From contig NZ_JACCFO010000001.1 of NCBI RefSeq assembly GCF_013410565.1, positions 6,014,001 to 6,078,000 on the forward strand: a stretch of DNA of 64,000 bases, given 5' to 3'. Both the position numbers and the translations under genes were made by a program. Each line of letters opens with the position of its first letter. Position 1 is the first letter of the stretch. Below the pieces are notes generated by a model, which was given only the letters and a program-made list of their open reading frames with translations, did not search any database and had not been told where the DNA came from. This document shows, piece after piece, positions 33,093 to 41,869 of this stretch. Source of the stretch: Streptomonospora nanhaiensis. Its GTDB lineage: Bacteria > Actinomycetota > Actinomycetes > Streptosporangiales > Streptosporangiaceae.

Positions 33093-34508
33093 ATGGCATC
33101 CGACAACGGCTCGGCGGACCAGACTCCCTCCTCTGCTGCGACAACCATGGCCCCCCGGCTGGCGTGGGCCGTCACGGCGACCGTCTTCGCCGGCCTGTGC
33201 GCGGTCGGCTTCATCAACGTGGTGCAGCTGCGCCTCGGTCCCGTGCCCACCGCCGTCTCGCTCGTCCTCATGGCCGCCCTGCTCGCGCTGCAGCTGCTCC
33301 AGGGCGCCTGGTCGGGCCGCCGCGAGCGCCGCACGGCCGCGACCTGGCTGCTGATCCCCCAGGCCATGCTCGCCTGCCTGCCGCTGCTGTACTACGGCCA
33401 GGCGTGGGTGGGCATGCCCATCCTGCTGGCGGGCAGCCTGCTGCTCGTGCTGCCGCGCACCGTCGGCCGGGTGGCCTTCGGGCTGCTGGCGGTGGTGATG
33501 GGCGCCGTGCAGGGCGCCTTCGGCGGCGGTCCGGCGGCCATCGCCTACACGGCGGTCTCCACCTGCGTGCTGGGGCTGGCGGTCTACCTGCTCTGCCACC
33601 TCGGCGAGATCGTCCGCGAGCTCGGCCTGGCGCAGGGCGAGCTCGCGCAGATGGCGGTCATCCGGGAGCGGCTGCGCTTCGCGCGCGACCTGCACGACCT
33701 GCTGGGCTACAGCCTGTCGGCCATGACCCTCAAGGCGGAGCTGGCGCACCGGCTGGTCGACCGCCAGCCGGGCAAGGCCCGCCAGGAGGTCGCCGAGGTG
33801 CTCTACATCGGCCGCCAGGCGCTGAGCGACGTGCGCGCGGTGGCCCACGGCTACCGCGACCTGTCGCTGGACCACGAGTGCCGGTCGGTGCGCTCGGTGC
33901 TGGAGTCCGCCGACGTCGACCTGCGGATGCGGGTCGAGACCGTCGACCTGCCGCCCGCCGTGGCCACGGTGGTGGCCACCCTGCTGCGCGAGGGCGTCAC
34001 CAACCTGCTGCGGCACAGCAAGGCGGAGCACTGCGCGATCACCGTTGAGGTGCGCGGCGACCGCCTGTACGCCGAGATCGCCAACGACGGCGTGGACGAG
34101 GACGTCGACGGCGCGGCGGTGCGCTCCTCGGGCGGGCTGCGCAACCTGGAGGAGCGCGCGGCGGCCCTGGGCGGCAGCCTGGTCGCCGAGCGCCCCACGG
34201 CGGCGCTGTTCCGACTGGCCCTGGAGATCCCCCTGCCCCCGGGCGGCACGGGGGAGCCGACGGCCGCGCCCGCACCGGACGGCGGCGCGACCGGCGACTC
34301 CGAGGCGGACGCCGCGTACGGCGGACCGGCCGCCCGGGATAGAGAGGACACCCACGAGGGGCGGGACACGCGCGCGAGACGGCGCGAGGAAGACGGCGCG
34401 CCCGGTGTCCGGGGCGCGCACAGCGGACCGGCCGCGCACGGCTCAGGCGACCACGACACACCCGGCGATTCCGCCCCGACCGACGACGGCACGGCCCCCG
34501 AGAACTGA
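33093..34508 (+). CDS. DesK-type sensor histidine kinase, paralogue 2
   Basis: The 471-residue protein has five or six membrane helices (about residues 24-170). A HisKA_3 domain follows with His201 in FARDLHDLLGYSLSAMTLK, then an ATPase domain with REGVTNLLRHSKAEH and GGLRNLEERAAALGG. The C-terminal 90 residues are a charged, Gly/Asp/Arg-rich tail that the first kinase lacks. Only a weak ribosome site (GGGAG) precedes ATG 33093. It lies 215 bp behind the peptide gene in the same direction, which suggests a peptide-sensing or co-regulated role. Its partner regulator is not adjacent. Confidence 0.87.
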   Translation: MASDNGSADQTPSSAATTMAPRLAWAVTATVFAGLCAVGFINVVQLRLGPVPTAVSLVLMAALLALQLLQGAWSGRRERRTAATWLLIPQAMLACLPLLYYGQAWVGMPILLAGSLLLVLPRTVGRVAFGLLAVVMGAVQGAFGGGPAAIAYTAVSTCVLGLAVYLLCHLGEIVRELGLAQGELAQMAVIRERLRFARDLHDLLGYSLSAMTLKAELAHRLVDRQPGKARQEVAEVLYIGRQALSDVRAVAHGYRDLSLDHECRSVRSVLESADVDLRMRVETVDLPPAVATVVATLLREGVTNLLRHSKAEHCAITVEVRGDRLYAEIANDGVDEDVDGAAVRSSGGLRNLEERAAALGGSLVAERPTAALFRLALEIPLPPGGTGEPTAAPAPDGGATGDSEADAAYGGPAARDREDTHEGRDTRARRREEDGAPGVRGAHSGPAAHGSGDHDTPGDSAPTDDGTAPEN

Positions 34509-34783
34509 GTCCGCCGAACCCGCCCGCCGTCCCGGCTCGCGGCGGTCGCCCGGGGCGTACGTCTCCCCAGGGCGGTCGGACCGCCGGCGCGCTCCATCGA
34601 AGACGGTCCGCCGCCCGGCGCGCCCGGCGCGCGGCAGGCGAGCCCGTTGACGGCGGCCGCCGCCCCGGTTGGCGGCCTTCGGCGTGAGGGCGTCCCGTCC
34701 GGAACCGGTCGGCGGGACGCGCGCTGGGCCGGCGCGGCGTCATGTTGGTACACCGAACCGGTGCCGGTCGCCCGGACCGCCTC

Positions 34784-35782
34784 CTAGTCCGGGCCGTCGC
34801 CGCCCTCCGCCAGGCGGATTCCGGGCCACTCGCCCTTGGCGCCCAGCGCGGTGGTGACCTCCACGATGCCGTGGCGCACCGCCGACACCGCGTCGCGGGG
34901 CTCGTAGTAGTCGGAGACCGTGCACACCGCGACATAGCGGTCCAGCACCGGGTCGACGATGCGGCGGACCTCCAGGCCGGGGGTGCGCATCAGGGCGGTG
35001 ACGCTGGACATCGGCAGCACCGCCCACGCCTCGCCGCTCTCGGCGATGCGGGTCATGGTGCCCAGCGACTCCACGTCGGCGGCGATGGTGGGGGTCCACC
35101 CCCGGTCGGCGAACGCCCGGTCGAGGATGTCGCGCAGGTTGCTGCGCCGGCCCGGCACCACCAGCGGCAGCCCGCGCAGTCCGGCCAGCGGGACCTCGCC
35201 GACGCCCGAGCCGACGGCCCCGCCGCCCGCCGCGTCCGCCGCCGCGTCCGGGGCCGGGCAGGCGCCCGTGCGGCGTCCGACCAGGTACAGCTCCTCGGCG
35301 TAGAGCACCGTCTCGCCCGCCCGGGGCGCGTCGTCGGCGCGGAAGAGCACCGCCAGGTCCAGCCGCCCCACGTGCAGCAGTTCCTGGATGTAGCCGCTCA
35401 TCGACTCGAAGATCTGCAGGTGCACACCCGGGTAGTGCCGCTTGGTCCAGGTGAACAGGGCCGGTGCCAGGTAGACCGCCACCGTCGTGGGCAGGCCCAC
35501 CGCCACCGCGCCCTGGATGGTGTGGCGGTCGCTGCCGACGTCCTGGGTGATCCGGTCGAACTGCCGCACCAGGTGCTGGGCGTCGCGGTAGAGGGCGCGG
35601 CCCGCGGGCGTGGGCACCACGCCGCGCGGTCCGCGCTCCACCAGGCGCACGCCCAGCTCGCTTTCCAACTGGGTCATGCGCTGGCTGACCGCCGGCTGCG
35701 AGACGAACAGCCGCGCCGCGGCGCGGGTGAAGCTCCCGCTGTCGATGACGGCGATGAAGTCCCGCAGATGCGCGATGTCCAC
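34784..35782 (-). other. LysR-type regulator, possible independent translation start
   Basis: The last 332 codons of the preceding frame form a full-length LysR regulator. The winged helix starts right after GTG 35782 (DIAHLRDFIAVIDSGSFTRAA, QPAVSQRMTQLE), and the ligand-binding domain follows with LPTTVAVYLAPALF. AGGGGGAACC lies about 6 bases before this GTG, so independent translation is plausible. It would be expected to control the CoA-transferase, lyase and permease genes in response to their substrate. Confidence 0.75.
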
Positions 35783-36787
35783 CGGTTCCCCCCTCGGCCG
35801 ATCCCCCTCCGCGCCGGCCGCGGACCCGCCCGGTGCCCCGCCCACCCGGCGCCCCGCCCAGTCGGCGGGCTCGGGGCTCCCGGCGCTCCCGATGCTTCCA
35901 GCGTTCCCGGTGCCGCCGCCGCGCCCGGCGCGCTCCGCGCGTTCCAGCAGGCGGCGGGCCCGCTCCACGACCGGCCGGTCGATCATCTCACCGTCGCGGG
36001 CCACCGCGCCCTCACCGGCCGCGCCCGCCTCATCGGCCGCGGCCAGCACGCCGCGCGCCCACTCCACCTCGGCGGGCTCGGGCGCGAACGCCCCGGCCAC
36101 CGCCGCCACCTGCGAGGGGTGCACGCACAGCTTGCCGCCGAAGCCCCACCGCCGGGCGCGCGCGGCGTCGCGCGCGGCGGCATCGGGGTCGCGCACGGCC
36201 GTGGTGACGCCGTCCACCGGCGGCGGCAGCCGGAACGCCGCCGAGTGGCGGACCAGGTCGGCGCGCGCGGAGTCCAGCGCCGCGTCGTCGCTCACGCCCA
36301 GGTCCAGGGCGAGGTCCACCCCGCCGAAGAGCAGCCGCGCGCTCTCCTCGCACCCGGCCACGCTCCGCAGGTCCACCAGCGCCCGCGCCGTCTCCACCAG
36401 CGGCAGCACCGGCGCGCCGCACGCCTGGGCGGCTGCGCGCACGTCCTGCGCCGACTCCGCCTTGGGCAGCACCACCGCCGCGGGGCCCAGCTCCCGGCAC
36501 AGCGCGGCGTCCTCGGCGAACTCCGGGGCGGTGCGCGCGTTCACGCGCACCACCACCGCCGGACCGCCCGCCTCCGTGAGCGCGGGCCTCAGCGCGCGCG
36601 GCCACGCCTCGGCCAGCGCCCGCCGGGCCTCGGCCTTGGCGCCGGCCGGAACGCTGTCCTCCAGGTCCACGATCACCGCGTCCGCTCCGGCGGCGACCGC
36701 CTTGGCGTAGCGGTCGGGCCGCACGGCCGGGACGAACAGCCAGGTCACCGCGCCGGCCAGCGCGGGGTGCGGCGCGGGCGCCGCCAT
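34784..36787 (-). CDS. HpcH/HpaI (CitE-like) C-C lyase open in frame into a LysR-type regulator
   Basis: A single 667-codon frame. Residues 1-290 are a CitE/HpcH-type lyase: ADAVIVDLEDSVPAGAKAEA, VVLPKAESAQDV, LLFGGVDLALDLG and GGKLCVHPSQVAAV. A Gly/Ser/Pro-rich stretch of about 45 residues follows. Then comes a complete LysR regulator (see 34784-35782). Lyases of this family cleave malyl-CoA or citramalyl-CoA type esters, which fits the CoA-transferase whose TGA overlaps this ATG by one base. No stop codon separates the lyase from the regulator. A bifunctional protein, stop loss, or a sequence error are all possible. Confidence 0.72.
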   Translation of the reverse strand: MAAPAPHPALAGAVTWLFVPAVRPDRYAKAVAAGADAVIVDLEDSVPAGAKAEARRALAEAWPRALRPALTEAGGPAVVVRVNARTAPEFAEDAALCRELGPAAVVLPKAESAQDVRAAAQACGAPVLPLVETARALVDLRSVAGCEESARLLFGGVDLALDLGVSDDAALDSARADLVRHSAAFRLPPPVDGVTTAVRDPDAAARDAARARRWGFGGKLCVHPSQVAAVAGAFAPEPAEVEWARGVLAAADEAGAAGEGAVARDGEMIDRPVVERARRLLERAERAGRGGGTGNAGSIGSAGSPEPADWAGRRVGGAPGGSAAGAEGDRPRGEPVDIAHLRDFIAVIDSGSFTRAAARLFVSQPAVSQRMTQLESELGVRLVERGPRGVVPTPAGRALYRDAQHLVRQFDRITQDVGSDRHTIQGAVAVGLPTTVAVYLAPALFTWTKRHYPGVHLQIFESMSGYIQELLHVGRLDLAVLFRADDAPRAGETVLYAEELYLVGRRTGACPAPDAAADAAGGGAVGSGVGEVPLAGLRGLPLVVPGRRSNLRDILDRAFADRGWTPTIAADVESLGTMTRIAESGEAWAVLPMSSVTALMRTPGLEVRRIVDPVLDRYVAVCTVSDYYEPRDAVSAVRHGIVEVTTALGAKGEWPGIRLAEGGDGPD

Positions 36788-37959
36788 CACACGACCCCCT
36801 CGGCGCGCAGGTCGGCGACCTCCTCGGCCGGCAGGCCCAGCTCGCCGAGGATGGCGTCGGTGTGCTCGCCCAGGGCGGGCACCGGGTCCATGCGCGGCGC
36901 ACCGGCGACACCGGGCGGCGCCAGGGCGGGCACCCGGCCCGCCGGGGTGTCGACCTCGTGCCAGCGCCCGCGTGCGGCGAGCTGGGGGTGGCGCCACACG
37001 TCGGCGAGGCCGTTGACGCGGGCGTAGGCCACCGGGATGGCGGCGAGCAGCGCGGTGGCCTCGTCGCCGGACAGCTCGGCGAAGCGCGCGGAGATCACCG
37101 CGCCCAGCGCCTCGCGGTTGGCGTTGCGGGCGGCGTTGGAGGCGTAGTCGGGGTCCTCGGCCAGGCCCGGGCGCTCCAGGAAGCGCGCGCAGAAGGCGCG
37201 CCACTCCCGCTCGTTCTGGACGGCCATCATGACCACCGTCTCGTCGCGGGCGGTGAAGGGGCCGTAGGGGTAGATGGTGGCGTGTGCGGCCCCGGCGCGC
37301 GGCGGCGGCTCGGCGCCCTCGTAGGTGTAGTAGAGCGGGAAGCCCATCCACTCCACGGTGGCCTCCAGCATCGACACGTCCAGGTGGGCGCCGACACCGG
37401 TGCGGGCGCGCTCCAGCAGCGCCGCCAGGATCGAGCTGTAGGCGTACATGCCGGCGGCGATGTCGGAGACCGAGATCCCCACCTTGGCCATGTCCTCGCC
37501 GGTGCCGGTGACCGACAGCAGGCCCGACTCGCTCTGCACCATGAGGTCGTAGGCCTTCATGGTCTCGTAGGGGCCGGGCGAGCCGTAGCCGGAGATGTCG
37601 CAGACGACGAGCCGGGGGTCGGCGGCCCGCAGCTCCGCCGCGCCCAGCCCGGCGCGGGCGGCGGCGCCGGGCGCCAGGTTCTGCACGAACACGTCGGCGC
37701 CGGCCAGCAGCCGGCGCAGCACGGCCAGGCCGCGCGGGTCCTTGAAGTCCAGCGTCAGGGACTCCTTGCTGCGGTTGACCCACACGAAGTGGGAGCTGAG
37801 CCCGTTGACGCGGGAGTCGTAGCCGCGGGCGAAGTCGCCCGCGCCGGGGCGCTCGACCTTGATGACGCGCGCGCCGAGGTCGGCGAGCTGCCGGGTGGCG
37901 TAGGGAGCGGCGATGGCCTGCTCCAAGGACACGACGGTCGTTCCGCGAAGCGGCTGCAT
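36787..37959 (-). CDS. CaiB/BaiF-family (class III) CoA-transferase
   Basis: The 390-residue protein shows the family start (MQPLRGTTVVSLEQAIAAPY), VIKVERPGAGDFAR, and the catalytic Asp region (YDLMVQSESGLLSVTG). Class III enzymes move CoA between carboxylic acids through an aspartyl-CoA anhydride. With the CitE-like lyase immediately downstream and a GntP-type permease upstream, it probably activates a dicarboxylate such as citramalate or malate for C-C cleavage. The exact acid is not determinable here. AAAGGA precedes ATG 37959. Confidence 0.9.
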   Translation of the reverse strand: MQPLRGTTVVSLEQAIAAPYATRQLADLGARVIKVERPGAGDFARGYDSRVNGLSSHFVWVNRSKESLTLDFKDPRGLAVLRRLLAGADVFVQNLAPGAAARAGLGAAELRAADPRLVVCDISGYGSPGPYETMKAYDLMVQSESGLLSVTGTGEDMAKVGISVSDIAAGMYAYSSILAALLERARTGVGAHLDVSMLEATVEWMGFPLYYTYEGAEPPPRAGAAHATIYPYGPFTARDETVVMMAVQNEREWRAFCARFLERPGLAEDPDYASNAARNANREALGAVISARFAELSGDEATALLAAIPVAYARVNGLADVWRHPQLAARGRWHEVDTPAGRVPALAPPGVAGAPRMDPVPALGEHTDAILGELGLPAEEVADLRAEGVV

Positions 37960-38045
37960 GGCGTCCTTTCTCTTGCGTGGCGGAGGGGTGCGTTCGCGGG
38001 GGGCGTGCGGGGAGTGCGGGGGTGCGGCCTCGGGACCGCGCGGGA

Positions 38046-38074
38046 GCGGGCGGCCGGTCGCGCCGGCCGCCCGC
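38046..38074. terminator. Hairpin between the permease and CoA-transferase genes
   Basis: Perfect 12-base arms (GCGGGCGGCCGG and its complement) with a 5-base loop lie 17 bases beyond the permease stop on the minus strand. It may partly terminate or attenuate read-through into the CoA-transferase gene. Confidence 0.5.
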
Positions 38075-38090
38075 CCGAGGGGGATGGGTG

Positions 38091-39539
38091 CTAGACCACC
38101 AGGGCCACGGCACACACCAGGACCAGGGAGACCACCGAGGCCAGCGCCGTGACGAACGTGAGCGCCTTGAGGGCGCCCCGTGTGGAGATCCCCAGCAGGG
38201 ACTGGAACATCCAGAAGAAGTTGCTGTTGACGTGCAGCGCGAACAGGGCGCCCGAGCCGATCGCCAGGCCGATGACCACCGTGGGGACGTCCAGGCCGCC
38301 CAGGATGGGGGCGAGGATGCCGGCGGCGGTGATCGCGGCCACCGAGATCGAGCCGATGGCCAGGTGCAGCACCGCCGCGATCAGCCAGGCCAGGACCACG
38401 GCCACCAGGGCGGGCGTGCCGTGCTCGGCCGAGAAGAAGCCGCCCAGCACGTCGGCCAGCGCGGTCTCGCCGATGACGGCGCCCAGGGAGCCGCCCACAC
38501 CGGTGACCAGCAGGATCTGGCCGGTGGTGTTCAGGCCCTCGTTCAGCGCCTCGTTGGTGCGCTTGGTGCCCAGCGCGCCCCGGGCCAGCAGGTAGGCGCC
38601 GACCAGGCCGACGAACAGGGCCAGCGCCGGGTCGCCGAAGAACGCGACGGCGGCCGACTCCACGCCGGCGGCCTCGGCGACGGCGCCGCCGCCGATCATG
38701 ACCAGCGGCACCAGGATCGGCAGCAGGGAGACGTAGAGCGGCGGGGTGCGGGTCGCGCCGCGCTGCTCCACGGCCACACCGCCGGCGCCCCCGGCTCCGG
38801 CCGTGCCGCCGGACCCGTCCGCGCCCGCGGTACCGGTCGGGCCCTCCGGGGCGTCCGCCGCCGTGACGGCGGCGCCCGGCTCGCCGGGCGCGAGCTCCTG
38901 CTCGTCCTTGGCGGCGTTCCACCAGCCCATCCGCAGCAGGCGGCTGAACAGGAACGTGGTGAGCACCGAGGTCACCAGCGCGATGGGGAAGCCGTAGAGC
39001 ATCATCGTGCCCAGCGGGAGGTCCAGCAGGCCGGCGATGGACACCGTGCCCAGGCCCGGGATCACGAAGACGTAGCCGATGAGGATGCCCGCGCTCAGCG
39101 CGCCGCCCATCAGGGCCAGGCCGTGCCGGCCGATCCGCGGGGCGGCCGAGCGGGCCAGCGGCGAGGCCAGGACCAGCTGCACGTCCACGTAGATGGACGG
39201 GAAGATCGTGCTCAGCACTGCGGCCAGCGTGTAGGGCAGCCGCCGGGGGCCCAGGAGCCGCAGCAGCAGCTCCACCAGCTTCTGCAGCGCGCCCATGGCG
39301 AACAGCAGTGAGCCCAGCAGGACGCCGAACCCGATTAACAGGCCGACCTCGGCCATGATGTCGCCGAATCCGGTGGCGATCGTGGTGATGGTCTTCTCAA
39401 AGCCCAGCCCGGCCGCCAGACCCAGGTAGATCGAGCCGACCACGAGGGCGATCACCGGCTCGACACCCGCCCAGATGATCAGCAGCACCACACCGACGAT
39501 GGCGATCGTCGCGTGGAGCACGACCAAGGTGTCAGTCAT
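38091..39539 (-). CDS. GntP-family / CitMHS-like carboxylate permease
   Basis: The 482-residue protein is almost entirely membrane helices, with characteristic pieces such as GFGDIMAEVGLLIGFGVLLG, STIFPSIYVDVQLVLASPLA and HVNSNFFWMFQSLLGIS. About 50 Gly/Ala/Thr-rich residues in the middle form a cytoplasmic loop. It should import a sugar acid or dicarboxylate by proton or sodium symport. It is first in the minus-strand run with the CoA-transferase and lyase. GGAAGAG precedes ATG 39539. Confidence 0.85.
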   Translation of the reverse strand: MTDTLVVLHATIAIVGVVLLIIWAGVEPVIALVVGSIYLGLAAGLGFEKTITTIATGFGDIMAEVGLLIGFGVLLGSLLFAMGALQKLVELLLRLLGPRRLPYTLAAVLSTIFPSIYVDVQLVLASPLARSAAPRIGRHGLALMGGALSAGILIGYVFVIPGLGTVSIAGLLDLPLGTMMLYGFPIALVTSVLTTFLFSRLLRMGWWNAAKDEQELAPGEPGAAVTAADAPEGPTGTAGADGSGGTAGAGGAGGVAVEQRGATRTPPLYVSLLPILVPLVMIGGGAVAEAAGVESAAVAFFGDPALALFVGLVGAYLLARGALGTKRTNEALNEGLNTTGQILLVTGVGGSLGAVIGETALADVLGGFFSAEHGTPALVAVVLAWLIAAVLHLAIGSISVAAITAAGILAPILGGLDVPTVVIGLAIGSGALFALHVNSNFFWMFQSLLGISTRGALKALTFVTALASVVSLVLVCAVALVV

Positions 39540-40032
39540 CTTGCTCTTCCATAGTCAGACCCGTGCGGGTTCGGCGCCGCCGTCCGCGCGCGGCGCGGCG
39601 GTCCGCGGCGCACGAGCGGCGGCGCGCGACCGCGTCCGCACGGCTCGCGCACTTCGGCACGCACCACGCCCGGGCGCCGACAGCGGTGGCGGCGCGGCGC
39701 GGTGCCGTCGGGGGCCAGGGCGGCGGGGCCATCCCGCGCGCCGCCGGGAGGGGCGGGGCGCGTGTGGCTGAATGGGGTCACCACCGCCTGTGGTCCGCGA
39801 CACAGACCCGCCCATGCAACACGAATCCGGCTCGGTTTGGGTAGAGGGGCGTTTCCATGATCCATATAAGCCCCGCTTATGGCTTCGTCGCGGCATATGC
39901 CCAGGCCAGCGCGCTGCCGGCTCTCGGCGGTGCCCCGGCCCCGCGGCGCCCCGCCCGCCCCGCGCCACCCCGCCGCCGCTTCATCGAACCGGCGGGTGTG
40001 GGCCGGGCGCCCGCCCCGGGTAGTCGCCGGCC
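39540..40032. promoter_or_regulatory. Divergent intergenic region with a LysR-type palindrome
   Basis: Near 39860-39900 the 493-base gap is locally A/T-rich. ATAAGC-CCC-GCTTAT at 39866-39880 contains a T-N11-A pattern, the usual LysR-type recognition shape. It lies between the permease operon and the metallo-hydrolase gene. The remainder is GC-rich and shows no gene. Confidence 0.45.
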
Positions 40033-40845
40033 ATGGCCGAACACGCGAGCACGAACGGGTCGGTGCGCTTCATCGGCACCGCCACCACGCTCATCACCTG
40101 GCGCGACCTCACCGTCCTCACCGACCCCAACTTCCTGCACCGGGGCCAGTACGCCTACCTCGGCAAGGGCCTGGTGTCGCGGCGGCGGACCGAGCCCGCC
40201 CTCGCCCCCGAGGACCTGCCGCACCTGGACGCGGTGGTGCTGTCGCACCTGCACGGCGACCACTTCGACCGCATCGCCCGCCGCCGCCTGCACCGCGAGG
40301 TCCCCGTCCTCACCACGCCCAAGGCCGCGACCCGGCTGCACCAGTGGGGGTTCTCCCGCTCCGTGGGCCTGCGGACCTGGCGCCATCACACCCTCGCCGC
40401 CGCCGACACCACGCTGCGCGTCACCGCGGTACCCGGCCGGCACGCGCCGCGCGGCCTGCCCTGGCTGCTGCCCCCGGTGATGGGGACCGTCCTGGACTTC
40501 TCCGCGCCCGGCGCCGCCCTGCGCGTCTACGTCACCGGCGACACGCTGCTGTTCCCCGGCCTCGCCGAGATCCGGGACCGCTTCCCCGGCATCGACCTGA
40601 TGGTCGTGCACCTGGGCGGCACCACGGGCGGCACCACGCTGCCCGGCGGCCTGGTGGTGACCATGGACGGCCGGGCCGGCGCGCGGCTGGCCGACCTGCT
40701 GCGGCCCGGCCGCGTCCTGCCGGTGCACTACGACGACTACACCGTCTTCAGATCGGGCCTGGCGGACTTCCTGGCCGCCATGCGCGAGCGCGGCCTGGGG
40801 GCCGACGTCACCGTGGTGGCCCCGGGGGAGTCCCTGGCCCTGTGA
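40033..40845 (+). CDS. Metallo-beta-lactamase-fold hydrolase (UlaG-like)
   Basis: The 270-residue protein has VRFIGTATTLITW, DAVVLSHLHGDHFDRIA with the HxHxDH metal ligands, a third ligand region VPGRHAPRG, and VTGDTLLF with the bridging Asp. The layout fits the UlaG/YtnP-like branch of the fold, which contains hydrolases and lactonases. No signal peptide is visible. It stands alone between the permease operon and a small gene, so its substrate is unknown. Confidence 0.85.
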   Translation: MAEHASTNGSVRFIGTATTLITWRDLTVLTDPNFLHRGQYAYLGKGLVSRRRTEPALAPEDLPHLDAVVLSHLHGDHFDRIARRRLHREVPVLTTPKAATRLHQWGFSRSVGLRTWRHHTLAAADTTLRVTAVPGRHAPRGLPWLLPPVMGTVLDFSAPGAALRVYVTGDTLLFPGLAEIRDRFPGIDLMVVHLGGTTGGTTLPGGLVVTMDGRAGARLADLLRPGRVLPVHYDDYTVFRSGLADFLAAMRERGLGADVTVVAPGESLAL

Positions 40846-40993
40846 GCGGCCGGGCGCGGCGGACCGGCCGAGGTCCCCGGCCGCCTTCATCCGCGCTTGA
40901 CCCGCGCACCGGGTTGCGTTGACACCGGCGCGGGCAGCGCGGGCCCTTGGGCGCACACTCGTGCGCCGCACACGATGAGGGAACGGGTGAACG

Positions 40994-41212
40994 ATGATCA
41001 AGAAACTGGCCCAGATGGGCCTGACCGCCGACATGGCCTATGCCGCGGGAGCCGCCTCGATCGGGCTGAGCTTCCTGTCCTGGTGCGTGTCCCTCAAACG
41101 GGAGGACGCCGGCATCGACCGCGCCGACCGGTGGGGCCTGTTCGTGGGCGAGTGGGCGCCGACGTTCTTCGCGCTGGGGATCGCCCTGCGCCTGGAGGAG
41201 GGCCGCAGGTAG
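40994..41212 (+). CDS. Small membrane protein, 72 residues
   Basis: The frame encodes two hydrophobic stretches: MAYAAGAASIGLSFLSWCVS near residues 14-33 and GLFVGEWAPTFFALGIALR near 48-66. An acidic linker separates them. Composition and a GGGAACGGGTGA stretch upstream support translation. Several actinobacterial proteins of this size share this two-helix form; I cannot assign a function. Confidence 0.7.
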   Translation: MIKKLAQMGLTADMAYAAGAASIGLSFLSWCVSLKREDAGIDRADRWGLFVGEWAPTFFALGIALRLEEGRR

Positions 41213-41322
41213 CCCGGCCGCAGGACGCCCGGCCACGCGTGTGCGCCGCGCCGGCGGCCCCGCCCGGGAGGACGTCCCGGTGCGGGGCCCCGCCGCGCGC
41301 CGCGGGCACGGCCCGCGGCACC

Positions 41323-41769
41323 TCAGCGGCCCCGGCGCCACCGGCGCAGCGCCGCGGCCAGGCCCCAGCCGTAGACGACGTGGGCGGCCGCCAGGGTCGC
41401 CACGCGGTCGGGCCGGTCGCGGTGCAGCGGCGGCTGGGCGCCGATGCGCGGCGCCCAGCCCTGGTAGCCGGCGGCCATGACGGCCAGCGCGTAGCCCGCT
41501 CCCAGCAGGCGCGAGGGCCGGCGGCGGCCGGTGGCCGCGCCGAACAGCGCCCCCGCCGCCGCGCCGAACCCGGCGTGGGCGACGGCCGTCGCCGCGTTCT
41601 CGCCGCGCCGGGGCACGGCGCCGCCGCCCCCGGGCAGCAGCGCCCGCACGATGTGGCGGGGCGGCTGCCCGTGGCCGGACAGCCGGCGCCCGGCCTCCAG
41701 GACCGCCGTCATCGCCCCGGTGGCGAGCACGCCCGCCGCCGCCCCCTGCGCGGCCCCCTTGACCACCAT
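41323..41769 (-). CDS. Small membrane protein of unknown function, 148 residues
   Basis: AAGGAGG lies 6 bases before ATG 41769, a strong start. The protein has glycine- and alanine-rich helices (AAQGAAAGVLATGAMTAVLE, GAGYALAVMAAGYQGWAPR) and a final Arg-rich tail. It resembles DUF1440/DUF6789-type membrane proteins, but I am not certain. It is separated by 100 bp from the lactate permease, in the same direction. Confidence 0.7.
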   Translation of the reverse strand: MVVKGAAQGAAAGVLATGAMTAVLEAGRRLSGHGQPPRHIVRALLPGGGGAVPRRGENAATAVAHAGFGAAAGALFGAATGRRRPSRLLGAGYALAVMAAGYQGWAPRIGAQPPLHRDRPDRVATLAAAHVVYGWGLAAALRRWRRGR

Positions 41770-41869
41770 GGCCGCCTCCTTCCCGTCCGGATGCCCGATG
41801 CCCGGGGCACTACCGGCGGCGGGCCGCGCCAAACGTCGCGCCCGCCGCCGGGGCCCCGCGGCGCGGGCG

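Noticed and set aside
318-34508. Reading the cluster as a thiopeptide or lanthipeptide cluster
   Set aside because: There is no split LanB-type dehydratase, no cycloaddition enzyme and no LanM/LanC. Only the E1/YcaO fusion is RiPP-specific.
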